From positions 1 through 64,000 of the forward strand of contig DAOMNQ010000011.1 in assembly GCA_035443945.1 (NCBI GenBank): a DNA stretch of 64,000 nucleotides. Reading direction: 5' to 3'. Position numbers and translations under genes: made by a program. Each line of letters starts with the position of its first letter. Position 1 is the stretch's first letter. Origin of the DNA: CAADGN01 sp035443945 (GTDB taxonomy: Bacteria; Planctomycetota; Phycisphaerae; Phycisphaerales; UBA1924). Below, piece after piece: positions 25,265-33,918 of this stretch. The notes beneath the pieces were generated by a model that ran no database searches, was not told the origin of the DNA, and was given only the letters and a program-made list of their open reading frames with translations.

Positions 25265-25696
25265 ATGTCCACCAGCATCGCGGGGGCGAGCGCGGCCGGT
25301 CCGTCCCCCTCGGGGGCGTCCGGGCTGGGTGCGCTCTCGCCCGACCAGTTCTTCAAGGTCATCTTCACCGAACTCGCCAACCAGGACCCGCTCCAGCCCA
25401 ACGACACGACAGCGCTCCTCCAGCAACTCTCCACCATCCGATCGATCCAGTCCGACATGGACCTCTCCGATCGCATGGGGCAACTGGTGACGCAGAACGA
25501 GTTCGTGGGCGGCGCATCCCTCATCGGGCGGCACGTCAGCGGGCTGTCCGAGAACGGCGCACGCGTTCAGGGCATCGTGCAATCCGCCTCACGCACCGAC
25601 GCCGGCGTCGTCCTCAGACTCGACAGCGGCGAGCGCATGCCCATCAAACGGCTCGACGAGGTGCTCGCCGAGGCCGCCGAGGAGCAAGCGGCGTGA
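25265..25696 (+). CDS. flgD: Flagellar hook capping protein FlgD (short form)
   Basis: FlgD caps the growing hook. The 143-residue protein has the N-terminal core LSPDQFFKVIFTELANQDPL, TTALLQQLSTIRSIQSDMDL and QLVTQNEFVGGASLIGRHVS, then only one short beta region (GVVLRLDSGERMPIKRLDEV). The large FLN/tudor domains of enteric FlgD are missing, as in the short FlgD of several other phyla. It overlaps the next gene by GTGA. Confidence 0.9.
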   Translation: MSTSIAGASAAGPSPSGASGLGALSPDQFFKVIFTELANQDPLQPNDTTALLQQLSTIRSIQSDMDLSDRMGQLVTQNEFVGGASLIGRHVSGLSENGARVQGIVQSASRTDAGVVLRLDSGERMPIKRLDEVLAEAAEEQAA

Positions 25697-26160
25697 ACAC
25701 CGGCGGGGCCGAGATGCTGCGCGCGCTCGGCGCGGGAGTGTCGCTCCCCGTCCATGCCGTCGGTGAGCCGGCGCCGCCCGGGGGAGAGTTCGCCGCGCTG
25801 CTCGCCAAGGCCCAGGCCGGCGAAGTGCATACCGGCCTGGAGGTCACCGTCGCACGCGGCGCGGGCGTGCAACTCTCGCCCTCCCAACTCGAGCGCCTCG
25901 CCGCCGCTGCCGACCGCGCCCACGCCGAGGGCGCGAGCCGCGCTCTGGTCCTGATCGACGGCCTCGCCCTCGAACTCGACGTCCTGAGCCGCACGATCAC
26001 GGGCGCCGTTGACCTCGCCGCCGAGGGCGTGCTCACCGGCATCGACGCCGTGGTGCGCGTCGGCGCGCCCGGCGTGCCGCGCGTCGATTCGTTCACGCCG
26101 CGACCGGGCGTCGCGCCCTCGCTGGCACGCGCGCTTGAAGAGAATCCGCGGAACGCCTGA
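25693..26160 (+). CDS. TIGR02530-like flagellar operon protein
   Basis: A 155-residue protein between flgD and flgE. Its middle (VARGAGVQLSPSQLERLAAAADRA, EGASRALVLIDGLALELDVL, TITGAVDLAAE) follows the pattern of the small TIGR02530 family found at this place in Gram-positive, spirochaete and planctomycete operons, whose function is unknown. GTG 25693 overlaps the flgD stop. An extra ~40-residue N-terminal region and a C-terminal tail are not part of the family core. Confidence 0.75.
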   Translation: MNTGGAEMLRALGAGVSLPVHAVGEPAPPGGEFAALLAKAQAGEVHTGLEVTVARGAGVQLSPSQLERLAAAADRAHAEGASRALVLIDGLALELDVLSRTITGAVDLAAEGVLTGIDAVVRVGAPGVPRVDSFTPRPGVAPSLARALEENPRNA

Positions 26161-26178
26161 TCAATTCGGAGATCGACT

Positions 26179-27933
26179 ATGTCATCGACCATCGCCTTGT
26201 TCACGGGTCTGTCGGGTCTGAACGCCAACGCGCGACAGATCGAGGTCGTCGGCAACAACATCGCAAACGTCAACACCAACGGCTACAAGGCCACCCGCCT
26301 CCTCTTCAGCGACATGATCAAGCAGAACATCCGCACCGGAGCGCCCCCCTCCGAAGAATCAGGCGGCGTCAACCCCACCCAGATCGGCCTGGGCGTCTCC
26401 GTCGGCGGCACACTCCGAGATTTCAAGCAAGGCTCCATCTCCGCCACCGGCGACGCCCGCGACATGGCCGTCGAAGGCGAGGGGTTCTTCATCGTCGAAC
26501 GCGGCGGCGAACGCTTCTACACACGCTCCGGCGCGTTCCGCCAGGACGAGAACAACGACCTCGTCACCATCGACGGCGACGTCCTCCTCGGCTACGGCGT
26601 CGACGATCGCTTCAACGTCCAGCAGGGCGGGCTGACACGCCTCAACATCCCCATCGGCACACGCAGCATCGCCGAGGCCTCCAGCAACGTCCGCTTCGGC
26701 GGCAACCTCAACGCCGCGGGCGAACTCCCCACCGGCGGCGCCATCATCGAACTCCTCTCCTCCGTCTCCGGCGGGTTCTCCCTCATCCCGGGCGCAACCG
26801 TCCCCGCGCCGCAGGGGAGCCTGCTCGACCTCGCCAGCCTCCTCACCGAGATCGAGAACCCCGCCCAGCCCGGCTCAGGCACGCCGCTCTTCGCCGATGG
26901 TCAGCGACTCCAACTCAACGGCGCTCGAAAGGGCGGCGCCGCACTCCCCGTCCGCGACCTCACCATCACACCCGCCACCACCATCCAGAACCTCCTCGAC
27001 TTCCTGAATACGGGGCTCGGGCTGCGCTCCGAACTCGTGAACCCCGACGGCCTCCCCGCCGGCGCGATGCTCGACCCCACCAACGGCCTCATCGTCGTCT
27101 CCGGCAACACGGGCACCGCCAACGATCTGGAAATGCCAACCTCGGGCGTGCGTCTCCTGAACTCGGACGGCACACTCGCCGCGCTCCCCTTCGCGCCCTC
27201 CAAACTCGCCGAAGCAACCGGCGAAAGCCAGCGAACCAGTTTCATCGTCTACGACTCACTCGGATCCGAGATCGACGCCTCACTCACCATGGTCCTCGAA
27301 GCCAAGACCGACATCGGCACCACCTGGCGCTACTACGTCGAATCCCCCGCAGATACCGACGGCGACGTCCGCCTCGCATCCGGCACCGTCTCCTTCGACT
27401 CCTTCGGCGCGATCGTCAATCCCGTCCCCGTCCAGGTCCGCCTCGACCGCAACAACACCGGCGCGGTCACACCGCTCACCTTCGACATCCACTTCTCACA
27501 GGGCGAGGAGTCCGTCACCGCGCTCGCCGGCAATCAGTCCCAGATCGCCTCAACCTTCCGCGACGGACGCGCCGCCGGCGCGCTCACCGACTTCAGCGTC
27601 GACCGCGAAGGCACCATCTACGGCTCGTTCAGCAACGGCCTCATCCGACCCCTCGGCCGCGTCGTCCTCGCCTCATTCAGCAACGCCGCCGGCCTCGTCG
27701 ACGTCGGCTCCAACCTCTTCCGACCCGGCGCCAACAGCGGCGAGCCGGTCCTCACCACGCCCACCACCTTCGGCGCAGGCTCCATCGTCGGCGGCGCGCT
27801 CGAACTCTCAAACGTCGATCTCGGCCAGGAGTTCATCAAACTCATCCTCTCTTCCACCGGATACGCCGCGGCTTCTCGCGTCATCCGCACCGCCGACGAA
27901 CTCGTCCAGCAACTCCTGGTCATGGGCCGATAA
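26179..27933 (+). CDS. flgE: Flagellar hook protein FlgE
   Basis: FlgE polymerises into the hook. The N-terminus carries GLSGLNANARQIEVVGNNIA followed by NVNTNGYKATRLLFSDM, and the C-terminus LSNVDLGQEFIKLILSSTGY, ADELVQQLLVMGR: the D0 coiled-coil halves. The 584-residue length is above that of E. coli FlgE (about 400), because of extra surface domains in the middle (about 180-340). The ATG follows a cggag site. Confidence 0.95.
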   Translation: MSSTIALFTGLSGLNANARQIEVVGNNIANVNTNGYKATRLLFSDMIKQNIRTGAPPSEESGGVNPTQIGLGVSVGGTLRDFKQGSISATGDARDMAVEGEGFFIVERGGERFYTRSGAFRQDENNDLVTIDGDVLLGYGVDDRFNVQQGGLTRLNIPIGTRSIAEASSNVRFGGNLNAAGELPTGGAIIELLSSVSGGFSLIPGATVPAPQGSLLDLASLLTEIENPAQPGSGTPLFADGQRLQLNGARKGGAALPVRDLTITPATTIQNLLDFLNTGLGLRSELVNPDGLPAGAMLDPTNGLIVVSGNTGTANDLEMPTSGVRLLNSDGTLAALPFAPSKLAEATGESQRTSFIVYDSLGSEIDASLTMVLEAKTDIGTTWRYYVESPADTDGDVRLASGTVSFDSFGAIVNPVPVQVRLDRNNTGAVTPLTFDIHFSQGEESVTALAGNQSQIASTFRDGRAAGALTDFSVDREGTIYGSFSNGLIRPLGRVVLASFSNAAGLVDVGSNLFRPGANSGEPVLTTPTTFGAGSIVGGALELSNVDLGQEFIKLILSSTGYAAASRVIRTADELVQQLLVMGR

Positions 27934-28015
27934 GCCGAACGCGAGCCGGCCCCGCCATCCCGCCGCGCCTTGAGCCGACGGCCCGATCGTCCGATTACCT
28001 GCCGGGAGGGCCGCC

Positions 28016-28213
28016 GTGATCTCGCTCACACGACTCAACGGCAAACGCTTCGTCCTCAACGCCGAACTGATCCGGACCGTCGAGGAGACGCCGGATACCC
28101 TCATCACCCTCATCAGCGGCGAGCACGTCATCGTGAAGGAAACCCTCCGCGAGGTCGTGGACAGGGTCGTCGAGTACGGCCGCCTGCTCCGAAGGCTCAT
28201 CCCGCCCGACTAA
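28016..28213 (+). CDS. flbD: Flagellar FlbD/SwrD-like protein
   Basis: A 65-residue protein of the FlbD/SwrD family: MISLTRLNGKRFVLNAELIR, ETPDTLITLISGEHVIVKET. It lies just before motAB, the usual place in Gram-positive and spirochaete operons, where SwrD raises stator power. A gggagg ribosome-binding site precedes GTG 28016. The 108 bp after it, before motA, hold no gene. Confidence 0.9.
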   Translation: MISLTRLNGKRFVLNAELIRTVEETPDTLITLISGEHVIVKETLREVVDRVVEYGRLLRRLIPPD

Positions 28214-28321
28214 GCCGCGATCGCGCCGCGGATAGCCCCGATTCGCGTTCAAGGCGGGCGTTCAGGCTCCCGATGAGAGTGTGGGCAGGCCGCGCGCACG
28301 CGCGGCGGGGAGACCGCACGC

Positions 28322-29107
28322 GTGGACCTCGGGACGGTCATCGGGCTGGCGCTGGCGGGGGCGGCGATCGCCGCCGGAATCGTCCTCGGCGGCGGCGATA
28401 TCCCCTCCCTCATCAACATGCCCTCCATCATGGTTGTCTTCGGCGGAACCCTCGGCGCGGCCATCGTCTCGTTCCCCCTCGCGCGCATCCTGAAACTCCA
28501 CAACGTCGTCCTCAAGAGCGTCTTCTCGAAGTCCGCCGACCCGGTCGAGACCATCGCCGACCTCGTCAAGTACGCCGAGGTCGCACGCCGAGAGGGCATC
28601 CTCTCCCTCGAAAACCTCATCGAGGAGATGAAGGACCCCTTCATCGTCCGCGGCGTCAAGATGGCCGTCGACGGCACCGATCCCGAACTCATCCGCACCA
28701 TCATGGACACCGAACTCGAAGCCCTCATGGAACGCCACGCCCAGGGCAAGCAGATGCTCGACACCATCGGCCGCTACGCACCCGCCTTCGGCATGATCGG
28801 CACACTCATGGGCCTCATCTTCATGCTCAAGAACATGGACGACCCCTCCAAGATCGGCCCCGGAATGGCCGTCGCGCTCATCACCACGCTCTACGGCGCG
28901 ATGATCGCCAACATCGTCACAGGCCCGCTCGGCGACAAACTCGCCGCGCGGGACGCCGAGGAAGTCCTCGCCAAGACCATCATCGTGGCCGGCGTCATGT
29001 CCATCCAGTCCGGCGACAACCCCCGGGTCGTCGAGAGCAAACTGCTCACCTACCTGCCCCCAGGACGCCGCGGCGCGTTCGAGGAAGCCAAGCAGAAGGC
29101 CGCCTGA
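28322..29107 (+). CDS. motA: Flagellar stator protein MotA
   Basis: MotA, with MotB, forms the ion-conducting stator. The 261-residue protein has four membrane segments: two near the N-terminus (GLALAGAAIAAGIVL, PSIMVVFGGTLGAAIVSF), and two in the second half (YAPAFGMIGTLMGLIFML, MAVALITTLYGAMIANIV). The cytosolic loop carries the charged residues that meet FliG. The GTG at 28322 follows ggggaga. It resembles PomA-type proteins, but the coupling ion cannot be read safely. Confidence 0.94.
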   Translation: MDLGTVIGLALAGAAIAAGIVLGGGDIPSLINMPSIMVVFGGTLGAAIVSFPLARILKLHNVVLKSVFSKSADPVETIADLVKYAEVARREGILSLENLIEEMKDPFIVRGVKMAVDGTDPELIRTIMDTELEALMERHAQGKQMLDTIGRYAPAFGMIGTLMGLIFMLKNMDDPSKIGPGMAVALITTLYGAMIANIVTGPLGDKLAARDAEEVLAKTIIVAGVMSIQSGDNPRVVESKLLTYLPPGRRGAFEEAKQKAA

Positions 29108-29120
29108 ACCGGAGGCTCGC

Positions 29121-29870
29121 ATGGCACGGCGCAGGAAGGGTCCGTCCAACCCGCCCATCCCCGAATGGGTGCTGACATACGGCGACATGATGTCGCTCCT
29201 CCTCTGCTTCTTCATCCTCCTCGCCGCGTTCAGCGAACTCAAGAAGCCCGAGGAGTACCAGCGCGTCATCGACGCCATCAAGCAGGCGCTCGGCTCCAGC
29301 GGCGCACGCCGCTCCTTCACCATCAGCGACTCTCTCGACATCACGACCCTCAAGCCGCTGGTCACCCATCCCGACACCAACGACCCCGTCGAGTCCAACG
29401 CCCAGCCCACCGACCCAAACATCCAGGGACGCCAGGAGAAGGTCGCACGCATCCACGAAGGCCAGCAGTTCGTCGTCGGCGGCCCGCTCTCCTTCGCCCC
29501 CGGCTCGTGGGAACTCTCACCCGAAGCCAAGGACTTCATCCGCGAGCAGATCGCCCCCATGGTGCGCGGCCAGAACTACAAGGTCGCCGTTCGCGGCCAT
29601 GCCTGGGGACTCGACGACCGCGCCCCGGGCGTCGATCCGATGGAACTCTCCTGGCGACGCGCCAAGGCCGTCGTCGACTTCATGGTCCAGGAATGTGGGG
29701 TAAAGGAACTGATCCTGATGCCTGTAGCGGTCGGGACGGCCGAACCCATGGCGCTCAGCCGACACGCGCTGGAGGCATCACCCGAGAACCGCCGAGTGGA
29801 GGTGTACCGCACGGAGGTCGCGGTGGACGAACTGCACCCTGACCCGGCCGGGACAGGCCGGACGCGGTAG
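29121..29870 (+). CDS. motB: Flagellar stator protein MotB
   Basis: MotB anchors the stator to peptidoglycan and carries the ion-binding aspartate. That residue is Asp22 in the membrane helix YGDMMSLLLCFFILL. After a linker, the OmpA-like domain begins near residue 110 (VGGPLSFAPGSWELSPEAKD) and contains the peptidoglycan-binding region (VRGHAWGLDD, LSWRRAKAVVDFMVQ, ENRRVEVYRTE). The gene begins 13 bp after motA. Confidence 0.93.
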   Translation: MARRRKGPSNPPIPEWVLTYGDMMSLLLCFFILLAAFSELKKPEEYQRVIDAIKQALGSSGARRSFTISDSLDITTLKPLVTHPDTNDPVESNAQPTDPNIQGRQEKVARIHEGQQFVVGGPLSFAPGSWELSPEAKDFIREQIAPMVRGQNYKVAVRGHAWGLDDRAPGVDPMELSWRRAKAVVDFMVQECGVKELILMPVAVGTAEPMALSRHALEASPENRRVEVYRTEVAVDELHPDPAGTGRTR

Positions 29871-29887
29871 GCGATGGAGCGCGCACG

Positions 29888-30412
29888 ATGGCCGAGCAGG
29901 AAGCCGCGGCGGAAGCCCCGGAGCAGAAGAAGAAGCCCCCCCTCAAACTCATCCTGATCGTCTCGGCGATCATGGTGGTCGAGGCCGTCGCCGTCTTCGG
30001 CTTCCTCGCCTTCACCGGGAGCGGCACAGCACGCTCAAGCGCGATGGAACTCGAAGGCCTCGAAGAGGCAGGCCGCGAGGCCGCCGTCGAACTCCTCCTC
30101 ATCGAGGAGAAGTTCCAGAACATGTCCACCAACCGAGTCTGGGTCTGGGACGCCGCAATCTACCTCAAGGTCCGCGAGAAGAACCGCCCCGCCGTCCAGA
30201 AGATCATGGACACCCGCAAGGCCGAGATCGCCGCCGGGGTCTCTCTCATCTTCCGCAAGGCCCAGCACAACCAACTCCGCGAGCCGGGCCAGGAAACCCT
30301 CACCCGCCAACTCACTGCCTACGTCAACGAGGTCTTCGGCACCCAGCAGGACGGCACGCCCCGAGTCGAACGGGTGCTCATCCCCAAATGCAAGGGTTTC
30401 CCCGCAGACTGA
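29888..30412 (+). CDS. fliL: Flagellar basal body-associated protein FliL
   Basis: FliL surrounds the stator and enhances torque. The 174-residue protein has one membrane helix (about 19-42, LKLILIVSAIMVVEAVAVFG) and a periplasmic domain with the WVWDAAIYLKVREKN and EVFGTQQDGTPRVERVLIP segments. Length and topology match the family. Confidence 0.85.
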   Translation: MAEQEAAAEAPEQKKKPPLKLILIVSAIMVVEAVAVFGFLAFTGSGTARSSAMELEGLEEAGREAAVELLLIEEKFQNMSTNRVWVWDAAIYLKVREKNRPAVQKIMDTRKAEIAAGVSLIFRKAQHNQLREPGQETLTRQLTAYVNEVFGTQQDGTPRVERVLIPKCKGFPAD

Positions 30413-30646
30413 GTGCCAGCCAAGCGATACCCATTCAGAATACAAACAAATGCGCACACGAAGGCCGCCCCGCGCGAGGATTGCTGCGCATTCGGCAAAT
30501 GTGGCGTGCTACGCCGTCGTCTGGCCGATGAGCGACCCGCCCGGTGGTCGCCGGGCCGGTCGCGTTGGAGCGCGCCCGCGGGTGGCCATCCCAAACCGGC
30601 AGGAGGCCGGTGCCCCACGCGACGACCGGGGCAGGAGCCGCGCACG
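30413..30646. other. Gene-free gap between fliL and fliN, where fliM is often found
   Basis: The 234 bp are less GC-rich at their left end (gaatacaaacaaatgcg, about 30438-30454). No conserved coding was recognised on either strand; the frame of fliN stays open through it but translates into Arg/Pro-rich noise. The right end carries the hairpin ACCGGC-AGGAG-GCCGGT (30595-30611). A promoter may lie here. Confidence 0.6.
30595..30611. repeat. GC-rich hairpin upstream of fliN
   Basis: A perfect 6-bp stem, ACCGGC at 30595-30600 and GCCGGT at 30606-30611, with loop AGGAG, is followed by GCCCCAC. It lies 36 bp before the fliN start and resembles, in architecture, the hairpin repeats elsewhere in the window. 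Confidence 0.6.
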
Positions 30647-31054
30647 ATGACCGACGAACAAGCCAGCCCGACCCCCGACGAGCAGTCGGCACCCGATCCG
30701 GCGGGAGACGCCGCGCCGGCGCCGGACGACGGCGACTCGCCCGAGGCGATGCGCCTGCCCGCCTTCGACGCCGTGCGCGCCGAGACCCCGCAGAACGGCA
30801 TCGACCTCCTCGCCGACGTCAACCTCAACGTCAAGATCGAACTCGGCCGCACACGCATGCTCGTCGAGGACGTCCTCCGCCTCGGCGAGGGGGCGGTCGT
30901 CGAACTCGACAAACTCGCGGGCGACCCGGTCGACGTCTACGTCAACGACCGCCCCGTCGCCCGGGGCGAGGTGCTGGTCCTGAACGACAACTTCTGCGTG
31001 CGGATCAACGAGATCATCGACCCCTCGGCCGACGGCCAGGCAAAGGCCGGCTGA
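30647..31054 (+). CDS. fliN: Flagellar motor switch protein FliN
   Basis: FliN is the main C-ring subunit and binds FliH during export. After an acidic, low-complexity N-terminal ~50 residues, the SpoA core is complete: LLADVNLNVKIELGRTRMLV, DVLRLGEGAVVELDKLAGDP, VDVYVNDRPVARGEV, FCVRINEIIDP. ATG 30647 gives 135 residues with a caggag site upstream. FliM, its usual neighbour, is not found in the window. Confidence 0.94.
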   Translation: MTDEQASPTPDEQSAPDPAGDAAPAPDDGDSPEAMRLPAFDAVRAETPQNGIDLLADVNLNVKIELGRTRMLVEDVLRLGEGAVVELDKLAGDPVDVYVNDRPVARGEVLVLNDNFCVRINEIIDPSADGQAKAG

Positions 31055-31102
31055 CGGGTCCACGGGCGGTGGAGCCGCCCGAGTGCAAGCCAGGATGGCA
31101 AT

Positions 31103-31861
31103 ATGCCCCGCGTTCGAGCGACATGCACGGTGGTGTTGGCGGTCTGCACCGCGATCTGCGCCTACGCGCAGGACATCGGCCCGCCGGCACCGGCCGCGTC
31201 GCACGTCGAGTCGCCCGCCGATCACACCGCGGCGACCCCCGACCAGTCAGCGGCCACCGAGCGTCTCGCCCTCGGACCCGCGACGCCCACCATCGCCGCC
31301 GAATCACGCGAGTCAGTCGCGCTCGGGGCGGGTGAGCCGCGCGCCGACGCCGGATGGACGCGCACCATCGTCGCCCTCGCCGGCGTGCTGGCCGTCATCC
31401 TCGCGGCAGGTGTCGCCCTCCGACGCTTCGCGCGGTCCGGCCCCACGCTCGCCGTCGCCCTCGGGCCGGGCGGCCCGTCGCCCTCGGGCGTGCTCGAAGT
31501 CCTCGGCCGCTACCCCGCAGGCCGCGGCCAGAGCCTGGTGCTCCTGAAAGTCGACCGCCGCGTCCTCCTCCTCTCCCAATCGCACGCCGCTCGTGCCGGC
31601 GGGGGGGGCTTCCGAACTCTCTGCGCCTTCGATGACGCCGAGGACGTCGCCTCGCTCCTCGTCAAGACGCGCGATGCCGCCGACGAGTCGATGAGCGCAC
31701 GCTTCACCTCGATGCTTCGCCGCTTCGACGCCACCCACGTCGATGGCGACGCGGGCGTCTCCTGGCCCGCGCCCGGCGAGCGTGCGGATCAGAGCGCCAT
31801 CGAGGGCCTTCGTCGCCGCGTCGCCGAACTCCGCAGCACTGGCCTGGGGGACGCGCGATGA
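31103..31861 (+). CDS. fliO: Flagellar biosynthetic protein FliO
   Basis: FliO helps assemble the FliP ring of the export gate. The product has a signal peptide (cleavage after about residue 22, AYAQ), a disordered region, one membrane helix (about 88-106, IVALAGVLAVILAAGVALR) and the cytosolic FliO domain (LEVLGRYPAGRGQSLVLLKV, RRVLLLSQS). The stop overlaps fliP (ATGA), as usual for this pair. Confidence 0.85.
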   Translation: MPRVRATCTVVLAVCTAICAYAQDIGPPAPAASHVESPADHTAATPDQSAATERLALGPATPTIAAESRESVALGAGEPRADAGWTRTIVALAGVLAVILAAGVALRRFARSGPTLAVALGPGGPSPSGVLEVLGRYPAGRGQSLVLLKVDRRVLLLSQSHAARAGGGGFRTLCAFDDAEDVASLLVKTRDAADESMSARFTSMLRRFDATHVDGDAGVSWPAPGERADQSAIEGLRRRVAELRSTGLGDAR

Positions 31862-32814
31862 TCCGCATCGTCCGCCTCGCCATAATCGCCCTGCTCGCAC
31901 TCGCCGCTAGTGCGCCCGCGCTCGCGCAGACAGAGATCGGACCGCCGCTTCCCGCCTCACAGGCCGAACCGTCCACCGTGTTCAACCCCATCGCGCTCCT
32001 CGACTCCGCCGCCGGTGCGCTCCCCGCCGGTCCCGACGAGCAGGTCCACGGCATCTCCAGCGCCATGAGCGTCCTGCTCCTGCTCACCGTCCTTGCCCTC
32101 GCGCCGTCGATCATGCTCATGACCACCTGCTTCATGCGCATCATCGTGGTGCTCGCGCTGCTGCGCCAGGCCCTCGGCACCGCGAACGTGCCCCCCCCGC
32201 AGGTCATCACCGCTCTCGCCCTCTTCATGACCATGACCGTCATGGCCCCGACCGTCCAGCGCGTCTGGGACGACGCCGTCGTCCCCTACCAGCGCGGCGA
32301 GGTCGCCGACTACGAGGACCTCTGGGCCCGCGCCCGCCAGCCCTTCCGCGACTTCATGTTCGAGCAGATCGCCGCCACGGGCAACTGGTCCAGCCTCTAC
32401 GTCGTCCTCGAGCACCGCGGCGTGGACATCTCCGACCCGTCGAAACTCACCCGCGCCGACGTGGACACGGCCTCGCTCGTCTCCGGCTACATGCTCAGCG
32501 AACTCAAGACCGCCTTCCTCATGGGCTTCAAGGTCTACCTCCCGTTCCTCGTCATCGACATGGTCATCGCCAGCCTCCTCATCTCCATGAGCATGATGAT
32601 GCTCCCCCCCGTCCTCATCAGCCTGCCCTTCAAACTGCTCCTCTTCGTCCTCGTCGACGGGTGGACGCTCGTCGTCGGCGGGCTGCTCGCCAGTTTCGCC
32701 CCAGTCTCCGGCGTCGAGCACGCGGCCGCCGCGGCCTGGCCGACCGCGGCCGATTTCGCCTGCCACGCCGGCCGAACACTGGCGTGCCTCGGGCGCGCCG
32801 CGGAGGTCGCATGA
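31858..32814 (+). CDS. fliP: Flagellar biosynthetic protein FliP
   Basis: FliP forms the core of the export gate. The product has an N-terminal signal segment (SAPALAQ), the family signature VLALAPSIMLMTTCFMRIIV, RQALGTANVPPPQVI, then SELKTAFLMGFKVYLPFLVI and the conserved SMSMMMLPPVLISLPFKLLL, FVLVDGWTLVVGGL. About 38 residues beyond that point are extra: typical FliP ends soon after VDGW. Its end overlaps fliQ (ATGA). Confidence 0.95.
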   Translation: MIRIVRLAIIALLALAASAPALAQTEIGPPLPASQAEPSTVFNPIALLDSAAGALPAGPDEQVHGISSAMSVLLLLTVLALAPSIMLMTTCFMRIIVVLALLRQALGTANVPPPQVITALALFMTMTVMAPTVQRVWDDAVVPYQRGEVADYEDLWARARQPFRDFMFEQIAATGNWSSLYVVLEHRGVDISDPSKLTRADVDTASLVSGYMLSELKTAFLMGFKVYLPFLVIDMVIASLLISMSMMMLPPVLISLPFKLLLFVLVDGWTLVVGGLLASFAPVSGVEHAAAAAWPTAADFACHAGRTLACLGRAAEVA

Positions 32815-33068
32815 CGTACGACGAATCAGCCGTGCTCCTCGTCCGCGAGACGCTCCTCATCGTCCTCAAGATCGCCGCGCCCATCCTCCTCGCCGGCGTC
32901 GCCATCGGCCTCATCATCAGCGTCCTCCAGTCCGTGACCAGCATCCAGGACCAGACGCTCACCTTCGTCCCCAAGATCGCGGTGATGCTCGTTGTTGCCG
33001 CGCTCCTGATCCCCTGGATCGCCGTCAACCTCGTCGAGTACGCCAGCGTGCTCCTCTCACTCCGCTGA
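32811..33068 (+). CDS. fliQ: Flagellar biosynthetic protein FliQ
   Basis: FliQ, 85 residues, has two membrane helices (LIVLKIAAPILLAGVAIGLI and PKIAVMLVVAALLIPWIAV) around the conserved SVLQSVTSIQDQTLTFVPK loop. It contributes four copies to the outer layer of the FliPQR gate. The start overlaps the fliP stop. Confidence 0.95.
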   Translation: MTYDESAVLLVRETLLIVLKIAAPILLAGVAIGLIISVLQSVTSIQDQTLTFVPKIAVMLVVAALLIPWIAVNLVEYASVLLSLR

Positions 33069-33088
33069 TCAGATGGAGGCGCCGACGC

Positions 33089-33874
33089 TTGAGCCTGACC
33101 GACGGCCTGCACGCGCACCTCGTCCCCTTCGCGCTCGTCACCGCGCGCCTGGGCGGTCTCTTCATGTTCGCCCCGCTCCTGAGTGGCCCCGCCGTGCCCG
33201 TCAAGGTGCGCGCCATGCTCGCCGTCATGGCCTCGCTCGCCGTCTATCCGGGCCTCATGGCCGACGGACTCGCGCAGTCCCAGCCCCTCTCGCTCTTCGG
33301 CGTCGCGCCCTTCCTCGCCGCCGAAGCGTTGATCGGCGCGGCCATCGGACTCCTCGCCTCCATCCCCCTCGTCGCCGTCCAGACCGGCGGCCACGTCATG
33401 GGCTACCAGATGGGGCTGGGCATCGCCTCCGTCTACAACCCCGAGATGGACACCCAGAGCGACGCCGTCGGCGAACTCGTCTTCTACCTCGCCGTTGCCG
33501 CCTTCCTCTCCATGGGCGGCATGGAACTGCTCTTCAGCGCGCTCGTCGGCTCCTTCGCCTCGCTCCCGCCCGGCGCGGCCGTCATGCAGCCGGGCGCGCT
33601 CGAACTTGCGACGGGGCTCGCGGCGTCCGGCTTCGACCTGGCCCTCCGCGTCGCCGCCCCCGTTACCGGCATCATCATGCTGCTCATGCTCGCCATGGGC
33701 TTCATCATGAAGACCATGCCCCAGATCAACGTCCTCAGCGTCGGCTTTGCGATCAAGATCATCGTCGGCCTGATCGTGCTCGGCCTCGCCCTGCGCGTCC
33801 TGGACACCGTAGTCCGAGACGAACTGACCGACGGGCTGGGCATGGTCGTGCGATGGGTGATCGGAAGCGAGTGA
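33089..33874 (+). CDS. fliR: Flagellar biosynthetic protein FliR
   Basis: FliR completes the FliPQR gate. The 261-residue membrane protein carries LVTARLGGLFMFAPLLSGPA, PVKVRAMLAVMASLAVYP, GHVMGYQMGLGIASVYNPEM and the C-terminal PQINVLSVGFAIKIIVGLIV. The TTG start at 33089 follows a tggagg ribosome-binding site; no better start lies upstream after the fliQ stop. Confidence 0.93.
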   Translation: MSLTDGLHAHLVPFALVTARLGGLFMFAPLLSGPAVPVKVRAMLAVMASLAVYPGLMADGLAQSQPLSLFGVAPFLAAEALIGAAIGLLASIPLVAVQTGGHVMGYQMGLGIASVYNPEMDTQSDAVGELVFYLAVAAFLSMGGMELLFSALVGSFASLPPGAAVMQPGALELATGLAASGFDLALRVAAPVTGIIMLLMLAMGFIMKTMPQINVLSVGFAIKIIVGLIVLGLALRVLDTVVRDELTDGLGMVVRWVIGSE

Positions 33875-33918
33875 ACGAATCGAAGCGGGCCTGAAAGAGC
33901 GCCAACCGGACAAGCAGC

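Noticed and set aside
27926..27933. GCCGATAA at the end of flgE as a sigma-28 promoter
   Set aside because: The bases are simply the last codons and stop (GGC CGA TAA), with no -35-type element upstream.
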